From: Blautia sp.
GTDB lineage: Bacteria; Bacillota; Clostridia; Lachnospirales; Lachnospiraceae
Length of the DNA stretch: 5,840 nt
Reading direction: 5' to 3'
Assembly (NCBI GenBank): GCA_017515945.1
Contig: JAFWDX010000157.1
Span: 1 to 5,840 of the forward strand
Below, piece by piece: positions 1 through 5,840 of the stretch. Position 1 is the first letter of the stretch; each line of letters begins with the position of its first letter. The notes beneath the pieces are model-generated. The model had not been told where the DNA came from, did no database searches, and saw nothing but the letters and a program-made list of their open reading frames with translations. A program made the position numbers and the translations under genes.

Positions 1-2366
1 GGAGCGATCTCAAATTCGTTTTCTCCGCTTACACAGATCCCCGCGCAGGTATCGAAAAGCCACTGGCACACCGCTCCGGGTGAGTAATGGTTCTGGCTCA
101 GATCTCCTTCCCAGTTTTCCCAGATGGTGGTCGCACCGTCCGTTACCTCGCCAAGCCAGCCGGGTTTTTCGGTATTTTCCAGCATCCGGTATGCCGTTTC
201 CGGTGCTCCGGCGTCTGTCAGCACCGGCAGGAGAAAGGGCGTAGATAAAAATCCGGTTCCCACACGGTATCTGTATTTTTCCACAGCCCGGATCAGATTC
301 TCCTGGGTCCTTTTCTTTGTCTCTCCGTCCAGCAATCCCAATGCAAGGGGGCGCACCATCTTTGCCTGCCGGTCAGTATCCAGCTGTGCAAATCGTATGT
401 ATGCCTTTTTGGCACCTTCCGCACAGGTCTCATATTTCTCAAAGGGCTTCTGCAGGATCCTGGCGATCTGCGCGATCGTCTTCATGCTGTAATACAGATA
501 AGCCGTGCATTCTTCGGGATGTCTGGCTTTTGTTCCATATACCTGATCACGGAACTCCTCCGGCTCCAGCCATTCTCCCAGATGAACGCCTTTTTCATAG
601 GTAAATGCATTATCCGGGTTTGCCTTTCCGGCCTTTTTGTCCCGCATTCCCAGATTGGCCAGCAGATAATCCGCGTATTTTTCGATCATGAGCCAGCTGC
701 TTTCCAGTATCTCACGGTCCTGATAACGAAGGTAATACCTCCATGGGATGAGGTATACCGCATCCGCCCACCCTACGGAGGATCCGGTCGCCTTATACAT
801 CATCTCGACCCCGCAGTAAGGCACCACAGCTGAGATCAGTCCGTTGTCATACTGATCGTCCTCCATATCTCGCAGCCATTTGCGGAAGAAAGGCGCAGTG
901 TTCATCAGATAGGCGCCGGTGTCAAAAAAGATCTGCGCGTCTCCTGTCCATCCAAGTCTCTCACGGGTCGGACAGTCTGTGGGCACGTCCAGGAAATTGC
1001 ATTTCATGCTCCAGACTGTATTCTGCACCAGTCGGTTGACGAGTGCGTTGGAGCATGTGAAGTCACCGGTCTGTTCCAGATCTGAATAAACCGCAATGGC
1101 TTCAAAATCCTCAGGCTTCAGATCAATTTCTCCGATCACCTGCACATAGCGGAATCCGAAAACGGAAAAAGAGGTCTTATAATGATTCTTCTGTCCGGAG
1201 CAGACAAAGACGATCTCCTGCTTTGGCGTAAATTCCGTTTTTCCTCCGATTTTTCCGGTCATCAGCTTCCGGACGAGGTTCAATGAGTTCCAGCCTTTCA
1301 CCGGACGTTCCTCCTGAATCCCGTGAAGATCGACGTTGCCGTTTCGATCCAGCACCTCGCCGCAGACCAGGCGAAGCTCCTGCCCTTTTTTCCCTTCTAT
1401 CGTAAAGGACAGGTATCCCGCCATATTCTGACCGAAGTCAAGCACGTTTCCCGGCAGCAGCTTTGCCCGAAAATGCTCGTGCTCAGTGACCGGCACATTG
1501 TCGGATGCCGCGATCCGTACATCCTTCGGGGCCGGTACTTCCTTTGCCCGGCCGCTGTATGAAGGACTGCACGCCGCATGATAGATCTCACCGTCTTTCA
1601 GATCGGCAAAACGGACCGGGCCGTCATTGCTCCACTGCCATGTGCCGTCTGAGACAACCATATCCGCAGTGCCGTCTGCGTAAGTGATCTCGATCTGCGC
1701 CATCACACTCGTCTGCATGCCGAATGTATTCACAACGCCATAAGCTGCCACGCTGCCCCTGTACCAGCCGTCTGCGAGACGGAGTTCAACGGTATTCCTG
1801 TCACGCAGATAAGCTGTGATGTCATATGTCTGATACTGGATCCGCTTTCTGTAATCCGTCATCCCCGGAGCCAGTATAAACTCCTCCAGTCGATGTCCGT
1901 TGACAGACACATCATAAAGGCCCCTGGCCGTGGCATACAGACGGGCGGCGGCAATATCCTTTCCGGCTTCAAATGTCTGCCGGAAACAGTCCACAGGGTA
2001 TCTCTTCCCTTTCTTCGGACTGTAGTCGCCGCTGATCCACTTTGCCCTCCAGTCCTCCGCATCAAGAAGTCCCATCTCAAACCAGCTGCTTTGCTTTTCA
2101 TCCTGCCGGTCCTCTTCGTCCCACAGTGTAAGCTCCCAACAGATGTGATCTCTGCTTTTCAGCTGTTTACCCTCATAACAGATATGAGTCATGGAGGAGG
2201 ATGCCACCTTGCCGCTGTCCCATACCGTTTCGTCTCCGCGCCTGGCAATGATCTGGTAGGCAGTCTGCCGGATCCCGCCTTCACAGTTCCAGGAAAAGCG
2301 GGGCCTGGGATTACCAAGTCCCAGTGGCTCATGCAGATATTCCGTCTGCAGTCGGATCGCTTTCAT
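1..2366 (-). CDS. GH78 alpha-L-rhamnosidase, 3' end outside window
   Basis: Inverting hydrolase that releases terminal alpha-L-rhamnose from plant glycosides or pectin and gum oligosaccharides. The frame is open for 788 codons from the ATG at 2366 to the left edge. The N-terminus (MKAIRLQTEYLHEPLG, then PRFSW) is typical of complete GH78 proteins, and GAGGTG lies 8 nt upstream, so I accept this start. Visible regions are an N-terminal beta domain, the rhamnosidase N domain (NG at 156-157, GWYRG around 200-204), a beta-sandwich with DFGQNMAG at 310-317, and the (alpha/alpha)6 catalytic domain from about 435. DVPTDCPTRERLGWTGD spans 460-476. D464, E469 and D476 have the same spacing as D567, E572 and D579 of Bacillus sp. 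GL1 RhaB. E750 in GATTIWENWEGD is the candidate general base, matching RhaB E841. The small C-terminal beta domain, perhaps 80-150 residues, lies outside. No signal peptide is seen, so it is probably cytoplasmic. It follows the GH2 gene by 60 bp, probably in one operon. The family is secure; the substrate is not known. Confidence 0.95.
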   Translation of the reverse strand, partial: MKAIRLQTEYLHEPLGLGNPRPRFSWNCEGGIRQTAYQIIARRGDETVWDSGKVASSSMTHICYEGKQLKSRDHICWELTLWDEEDRQDEKQSSWFEMGLLDAEDWRAKWISGDYSPKKGKRYPVDCFRQTFEAGKDIAAARLYATARGLYDVSVNGHRLEEFILAPGMTDYRKRIQYQTYDITAYLRDRNTVELRLADGWYRGSVAAYGVVNTFGMQTSVMAQIEITYADGTADMVVSDGTWQWSNDGPVRFADLKDGEIYHAACSPSYSGRAKEVPAPKDVRIAASDNVPVTEHEHFRAKLLPGNVLDFGQNMAGYLSFTIEGKKGQELRLVCGEVLDRNGNVDLHGIQEERPVKGWNSLNLVRKLMTGKIGGKTEFTPKQEIVFVCSGQKNHYKTSFSVFGFRYVQVIGEIDLKPEDFEAIAVYSDLEQTGDFTCSNALVNRLVQNTVWSMKCNFLDVPTDCPTRERLGWTGDAQIFFDTGAYLMNTAPFFRKWLRDMEDDQYDNGLISAVVPYCGVEMMYKATGSSVGWADAVYLIPWRYYLRYQDREILESSWLMIEKYADYLLANLGMRDKKAGKANPDNAFTYEKGVHLGEWLEPEEFRDQVYGTKARHPEECTAYLYYSMKTIAQIARILQKPFEKYETCAEGAKKAYIRFAQLDTDRQAKMVRPLALGLLDGETKKRTQENLIRAVEKYRYRVGTGFLSTPFLLPVLTDAGAPETAYRMLENTEKPGWLGEVTDGATTIWENWEGDLSQNHYSPGAVCQWLFDTCAGICVSGENEFEIA

Positions 2367-2374
2367 AGTCCGTT

Positions 2375-2380
2375 CACCTC
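2375..2380 (-). promoter_or_regulatory. Ribosome binding site of the GH78 gene
   Basis: On the minus strand GAGGTG stands 8 nt before the ATG at 2366. It supports that start over later in-frame methionines and suggests the gene is translated independently of the GH2 gene upstream. Confidence 0.65.
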
Positions 2381-2400
2381 GTATACAATATGAAAAGCCT

Positions 2401-2425
2401 GAAATCGTGTAACAGTTCCGATTTC
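2401..2425 (-). other. Weak hairpin between the GH2 and GH78 genes
   Basis: GAAATCG (2401-2407) and CGATTTC (2419-2425) form a perfect 7-bp inverted repeat around an 11-nt loop, directly after the GH2 stop codon. On the minus strand it is followed by AGGCTTTTC, which has only four T residues. The stem is short and AU-rich, so it is at best a partial terminator or an mRNA processing or stability element that could lower GH78 expression relative to GH2. It may also be chance. Confidence 0.3.
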
Positions 2426-2426
2426 C

Positions 2427-4742
2427 TCAGCCTCTGCCGCTTATCGGAAGAGCCAGCTTTTCCTGACCGTCTATCTTAATCCTGCAGCTTTCTCCCTGTC
2501 CGGCCCGGATCACGGCCATAGCCCGGCCGTAATAAGTGGTATACTCCCCGCTGTCGAAGCGTTCCTCCGTTCTGGGATTTGCACTGCCAAAGCCCAGGAG
2601 CTGCCCGCCTTCTGCCTCGACTGTCAATTTCCGGTCTGCGCCGGATTCTATGATTCCCCCGGCATCGCGGATGGAAATGTCCACGCAGAACACCTTTCCT
2701 TCGCTGATGTTCGTTTTTTCGGCCGTCGCCACAGGGATCGTCTCATTCCCGGCGGAAACCAGACAGTCCTTCCCGACCAGCTGATCATGGTCATCGTACA
2801 CGGCAACAGCCAGTGTTCCGGGGCTGTATTTCAGCTTAAAAACCGCCCTGCAGTCGCGGATCTTCTTCTTTCCGATCACCTTTCCATTCAGCGTAAGCAC
2901 TGCGCGGGCGGCATCCGCGTACACCTCCACGACCGCAAGGTTCCCCTCACAGCCTTTCCAGCTCCAGGAGGGGATCGCATTTGTGCCGCGCCAGACTGCT
3001 TTCGCAGGCTTTACACCAGGGTGGTTGACCGGCTGCACGGCCAGCTGCACTTTCTTCCCTGTGTGCCACACGGCCTGTGCGAGAAACAGTTCTCCTGTCG
3101 GATTTCCCAGAATATCCATGGCGCCTGTGTCCGCAAGCAGCCAGGGATACGGTTTGTTAAATCCTTTTCCGTCCGGCGTATAGGCCCAGGCGCCGATCCC
3201 GGCTTCCCCCAGATAATCCCACGCCGTCCACATAAAGTCTCCGCACAGCCACGGAAGCGTTTCCACCATACGCCAGTTTTTTACAATGTCCTGCGGGAAA
3301 GTCTCGCTGCCCACCACCAGCCGGTCCGGATGTATTTTCCCTTCCTTCTGATATCTTCCTGAGGCATAATTGTATCCGGCCACATCCAGCAGATCAAGGG
3401 CGGGGGAGGTCACTTTGTCGGCAGCCGCCCCATTGGCGGCTTTGTTCATGCCTGTTCCCACAATGTTCGTGATCAGGTTGAACATGGTGGAATTCATACC
3501 TCCCATTTTTTTGTCGGCCGAATCATCCCGTCCGGATCCATCCTCCTTATACACACCCTTGCCTTTGGCGGTGGATTTGATGATCATCAGGTTGAACCCC
3601 GCCGTGACCAGACGGCCGTCGTCCAGGCCGTGCAGATAATCCGTCATCTCTTTTGTCATGCGGATTCCTTCTTCCCCGGCCGGTTCCGAAACCTCATTTC
3701 CAATGGAATAGAGGATCACACTGGGATGGTTGAAATCCCTGCCGACCATTGCGGAAAGATCCTTCTGCCAGTTTTCTCTCCAGCTTCCCGCGTAGTCATA
3801 TCTGTTTTTGTGGTTGTACCACATGTCCCAGCTTTCATCCATCACATACATGCCCAACGCATCACAGGCATCCAGCAAGGCTCGATTGGCCGGATTATGG
3901 GCGCTGCGGATCGCATTGAAACCGGCTTCCTTCAGCATTCTCACACGCCGCCATTCGAGTTCGTCAAAGGCGGCCGCCCCGACGATCCCGCTGTCCTGAT
4001 GCAGGCAGCCTCCCCGGAGAAGAACGGGCTTTCCATTGATCTTAAGACCGTCTCTGTCCTTTGTGACCTTTCTGATACCAAACTGAAAGCTGTACTCATC
4101 CGTATCCGTAAAGGCTCTGCAGGTATAAAGCTCCGGCGTATCTGCATCCCACAGCCTGGCATCCGGTATCTCCAGCTCCAGGTTCCTACCAAAGCCGCCG
4201 GCTGCTTCCTTGTCCCCGTAAAGAATAGAAATATGTGCGGCTCTGTCAGACTGCACACGGATCACTGCAGGGGCGACAGAAAGGGTTGTCACCCGCACCG
4301 TCTCCGGCTCCAGGACATCTCCGCTGCCGGTCCACATCCATACAGGCCGATAGATGCCGGCACCTGAATACCAGCGTGAATCCGGCTGGTCCATGTTCTC
4401 ACATTCCACCCGGATGACGTTCTCTCCATCCACCAGGAGCTCATCCGCGCAGACAAAAAACGGAATGTAACCATAGGCGACAGATCCTGCCTCACGGTTA
4501 TTGATCCATACCCGGGCATTTTTATATACGCCTTCAAAATGAAACAGCACATGCTGCGCGTCCGGACGGAGAAAATGTTTTTCATAGACATACTTTCCTC
4601 CCGGGAAATACGCCTGCGCGCTTCCGGACGGTGCATCCGGTTTTCTGATCTGATGGATCATCGCGTCATGGGGCAGGGTAACATAAAAATCCTGATCCTC
4701 TGTCCGGAACATCCACCCTGTATTAAAGCTTTCTTTTTTCAT
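2427..4742 (-). CDS. GH2 beta-galactosidase-like glycoside hydrolase
   Basis: Complete 771-residue retaining exo-beta-glycosidase of family GH2, most likely removing beta-linked galactose from an imported oligosaccharide. Regions in order are a jelly-roll sugar-binding domain (about 1-140, with SRWYSGAGIYRPVW at 122-135), an Ig-like domain (about 145-230), a TIM barrel (about 231-545), a DUF4982-like beta domain (about 555-665), and a C-terminal Ig-like domain with LLGFGSANP at 715-723. Catalytic signatures are GGCLHQDSG (244-252), RSAHNP (279-284), MDESWD (301-306), the acid/base E350 in SIGNEV, and the probable nucleophile E480 in VVGSETFP. The 130-residue spacing is normal for GH2. A Gly/Lys/Asp-rich insertion occupies about 386-446. 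No signal peptide is seen, so it is probably cytoplasmic. AAGGAG 6 nt before the ATG supports the start. It lies 75 bp after the symporter remnant and 60 bp before GH78. Family assignment is firm. Galactose specificity is inferred; glucuronidase or another beta-glycosidase activity remains possible, although I see no clear NxK carboxylate-binding motif. Confidence 0.95.
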   Translation of the reverse strand: MKKESFNTGWMFRTEDQDFYVTLPHDAMIHQIRKPDAPSGSAQAYFPGGKYVYEKHFLRPDAQHVLFHFEGVYKNARVWINNREAGSVAYGYIPFFVCADELLVDGENVIRVECENMDQPDSRWYSGAGIYRPVWMWTGSGDVLEPETVRVTTLSVAPAVIRVQSDRAAHISILYGDKEAAGGFGRNLELEIPDARLWDADTPELYTCRAFTDTDEYSFQFGIRKVTKDRDGLKINGKPVLLRGGCLHQDSGIVGAAAFDELEWRRVRMLKEAGFNAIRSAHNPANRALLDACDALGMYVMDESWDMWYNHKNRYDYAGSWRENWQKDLSAMVGRDFNHPSVILYSIGNEVSEPAGEEGIRMTKEMTDYLHGLDDGRLVTAGFNLMIIKSTAKGKGVYKEDGSGRDDSADKKMGGMNSTMFNLITNIVGTGMNKAANGAAADKVTSPALDLLDVAGYNYASGRYQKEGKIHPDRLVVGSETFPQDIVKNWRMVETLPWLCGDFMWTAWDYLGEAGIGAWAYTPDGKGFNKPYPWLLADTGAMDILGNPTGELFLAQAVWHTGKKVQLAVQPVNHPGVKPAKAVWRGTNAIPSWSWKGCEGNLAVVEVYADAARAVLTLNGKVIGKKKIRDCRAVFKLKYSPGTLAVAVYDDHDQLVGKDCLVSAGNETIPVATAEKTNISEGKVFCVDISIRDAGGIIESGADRKLTVEAEGGQLLGFGSANPRTEERFDSGEYTTYYGRAMAVIRAGQGESCRIKIDGQEKLALPISGRG

Positions 4743-4748
4743 GGAGAA

Positions 4749-4754
4749 CTCCTT
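4749..4754 (-). promoter_or_regulatory. Ribosome binding site of the GH2 gene
   Basis: AAGGAG on the minus strand stands 6 nt before the ATG at 4742. It is a near-consensus Shine-Dalgarno site and fixes the start of the GH2 gene. Confidence 0.8.
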
Positions 4755-4770
4755 ACTTTTTAATTTTTAC

Positions 4771-4795
4771 GAGCTGTCACATTTTGTGACAGCTC
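4771..4795. promoter_or_regulatory. Perfect palindrome ahead of the GH2 gene (operator or mRNA hairpin)
   Basis: GAGCTGTCACA (4771-4781) and TGTGACAGCTC (4785-4795) are perfect inverted copies separated by TTT. As RNA on the coding strand this gives an 11-bp stem with a 3-nt loop, or 10 bp with 5 nt, ending 28 nt before the GH2 start codon. The following sequence is A-rich (GTAAAAATTAAAAAG) with no T-run, and the opposite strand has no T-run either, so it does not look like an intrinsic terminator. It may be an operator for a dimeric regulator, or a hairpin protecting or processing the GH2-GH78 message. The symmetry is seen directly; the role is inferred. Confidence 0.6.
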
Positions 4796-4817
4796 CTTCG
4801 CTTTAGTCCTTTAACGT

Positions 4818-5715
4818 TTACCTGGCTTTTTTCTGTTTCGCTGCCAGCTTCGCCTGGTACTTTGCTTCTTCATCCTCAAAGTTCAGACCCTTCTTCGCAC
4901 ATCTGGCTTTCAATTCTTCGATCCGCCTGCGCTCCGCTTCCTCTGCCTGCTGCGCTTCTTCAGCCGCCGCTTTCTCTTCCGGCGAGACATATACTTCCCC
5001 GCGCGCTTCTGCCTCCGCCTTTCTCCGCGCATTCAGCTGTTTATGGATCTCCGGCAGCTTGTTTTCCACATTCAGAAAGATCATGATCAGGGCCATCACT
5101 CCCAGACAGATCAACGGGACGGCAATATAGGCAAAGGTGATAAATCCCTTCGTGGCGGCATTCTGCACATTGTAGATCCCTTCGGACACGAGATGCGGCG
5201 CCTCATAGCCGGACTGTGTCAGGCCCATGTTAAAGATGCCCTGACCGATTCCGACAGATATGGTCATGACGATCGTAAACAGGGAGGCGGTCAGTCCGTC
5301 CGCCCGGATTTTCCTGTCATATTCGATGTAGTCCAGTGTATCCGCCATAAGAGCGGTATATACATAAGAGGGCAGAAATCCCATCGCGTAGATCATGGAT
5401 CCGGCGAGCATGACCGGCATGCTGGAGGGATTTGTCAGGCAGAGGCCTTCCGCACATGCCGCGATCAGAAAGCCCACGATCATCACCTTGCGCTTTCCGA
5501 ACTTTTTCACCAGCGGCCACAGGATAAAAACGCCAAAGCCCAGGGGAGCTTTTCCGACCGCGGAGAGGATCATCTGCGTCGTACCGTCATTGTACGTTCC
5601 AAGTACCCAGTTGCAGAAATAAGGCAGGGAGATCGTCATGATATTGGTCATGATCTGGAACATCAGCATGTACACGATCATCATGATCCAGTATCTGCCG
5701 GTAAACCGGTTCGTT
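4818..5715 (-). pseudogene. GPH-family sugar:cation symporter, N-terminal half lost at an insertion junction
   Basis: Remnant of a glycoside-pentoside-hexuronide:cation symporter (MelB type, major facilitator fold), which would import the oligosaccharide degraded by the downstream enzymes. Numbering from the first in-frame ATG (5684), about six membrane segments are visible near 3-25, 38-58, 65-84, 88-110, 133-156 and 180-204. The family signature MADTLDYIEYD is at 113-123, followed by a GIGQGIFNMGLTQSGY stretch. The last 82 residues (207-288) form a charged Ala/Glu/Lys-rich, probably helical cytoplasmic tail. GPH proteins normally have 12 membrane segments and about 450 or more residues, so the first half is missing. 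Reading upstream from 5684, the frame still looks native (NRFTGRYWI) but meets TGA at 5718-5720, inside the inserted DNA. The 5684 ATG has no convincing Shine-Dalgarno site. A functional protein is unlikely. The missing half could lie beyond the element, outside the window. Confidence 0.85.
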
Positions 5716-5721
5716 TGTCAA
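5690..5721 (-). promoter_or_regulatory. Possible outward hybrid promoter at the element tip
   Basis: The tip of the element read on the minus strand is a perfect TTGACA (-35 consensus, 5716-5721) pointing out toward the symporter remnant and the hydrolase genes. The best -10 candidate in the host DNA is GATACT (5690-5695), with 4 of 6 matches and a long 20-bp spacer; the hexamer at 17-bp spacing is poor. Such hybrid promoters are well known for insertion sequences, but the -10 here is weak, so activity is uncertain. Confidence 0.22.
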
Positions 5722-5840
5722 GTACAAAAATTAGACAAATCAGAACTATGAAAAGACAGAACGGAACTGTGCATTGACAATTCATAGCTAAGGGTTAGGG
5801 AGATAAGACGGTACCTCAACTTGACAGAACGGAACACGAA
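5716..5840. mobile_element. Terminus of an insertion sequence, possibly IS21-like, continuing past the right edge
   Basis: The symporter coding sequence stops abruptly at 5715-5716 and is replaced by visibly more AT-rich DNA with no coding sequence recognised on either strand. The new sequence opens with TGTCAAGT, a TG terminus as in many insertion sequences, and contains several copies of a GACA-headed repeat at fixed spacing. Copies of TGTCAA recur inverted at 5774-5779 and 5819-5826 (ACTTGACA). Subterminal repeats of about 20 bp next to a TG end are known for IS21-family elements, where they bind the transposase. Other families with TG ends, such as IS3-like, are possible. The transposase gene, the other terminus and any target duplication are not in the window. 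Confidence 0.6.
5734..5840 (+). repeat. Subterminal repeats with 21-bp periodicity
   Basis: GACA begins at 5734, 5755 and 5776, exactly 21 bp apart, and again at 5823. The unit at 5734 (GACAAATCAGAACTATG) and the unit at 5755 (GACAGAACGGAACTGTG) agree at most positions. The unit at 5776 (GACAATTCATAGCTAAG) is more diverged. The copy at 5823 repeats GACAGAACGGAAC from 5755 exactly over 13 bases. Two-turn spacing on one DNA face fits cooperative binding by a transposase. Confidence 0.6.

Noticed and set aside
1893..2393. 166-codon open frame on the plus strand
   Set aside because: It is a shadow of the N-terminal part of the rhamnosidase gene, which has a convincing protein family match on the other strand.
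2367..2426. Separate sigma-70 type promoter for the GH78 gene
   Set aside because: TTACAC and TATTGT at 16-bp spacing can be picked out on the minus strand, but both boxes match poorly. Operon transcription is the simpler reading.
3630..4367. 245-codon open frame on the plus strand
   Set aside because: It lies wholly antisense to the GH2 gene, whose catalytic motifs are clear. Its Cys/His/Arg-rich translation has no recognisable domain and there is no Shine-Dalgarno site of note.
2427..4742. Assignment of the GH2 enzyme as a beta-glucuronidase
   Set aside because: This would fit removal of glucuronate after rhamnose, but I see no clear NxK carboxylate-recognition motif after the nucleophile. 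The nearest candidate, NKP at 529-531, does not match.
4771..4795. Palindrome read as a rho-independent terminator for the symporter gene
   Set aside because: No run of T follows the stem on either strand; the coding strand continues with an A-rich stretch into the GH2 ribosome binding site.
5043..5777. 244-codon open frame on the plus strand, crossing the insertion junction
   Set aside because: It is antisense to the symporter remnant, its translation is His/Asp/Gln-rich without a domain, and crossing the junction shows the frame is accidental.
5748..5777. Short frame MKRQNGTVH inside the element end as a leader peptide
   Set aside because: It has only nine codons, no Shine-Dalgarno site, and is made of the repeat units themselves.

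Overview
The window looks like part of a plant-glycan or plant-glycoside utilisation locus from a gut-type Clostridia, most likely Lachnospiraceae. This is inferred from moderately high GC coding DNA, AGGAG-type Shine-Dalgarno sites, a cytoplasmic GH2 and GH78 enzyme pair, and a cation-sugar symporter with the long charged C-terminal tail often seen in that group. No rRNA or other taxonomic marker is present, so the assignment is tentative.

All genes lie on the minus strand and read from right to left. From the right edge they are: the end of an apparent mobile element (5716-5840), with 21-bp spaced repeats; the C-terminal half of a GPH-family symporter (4818-5715), cut off exactly where the element begins; a 75-bp gap holding a perfect palindrome; a complete 771-residue GH2 beta-galactosidase-like enzyme (2427-4742); a 60-bp gap with a weak hairpin; and a GH78 alpha-L-rhamnosidase (1-2366), which has an intact N-terminus and runs off the left edge before its stop. 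There is no gene-free stretch over 300 bases.

The likely original design is an operon. A symporter imports a rhamnose-containing oligosaccharide or glycoside, GH78 removes the terminal alpha-L-rhamnose, and the GH2 enzyme cleaves a beta-linked sugar, probably galactose. Neither enzyme has a signal peptide, so both should act in the cytoplasm. The symporter now appears broken by the insertion, while both hydrolases look catalytically intact. They may depend on another transporter and on a promoter at or downstream of the element.

I did not find a new type of system. The points most worth checking are the insertion junction with its repeats, the outward-facing TTGACA at the element tip, and the palindrome ahead of the GH2 gene.
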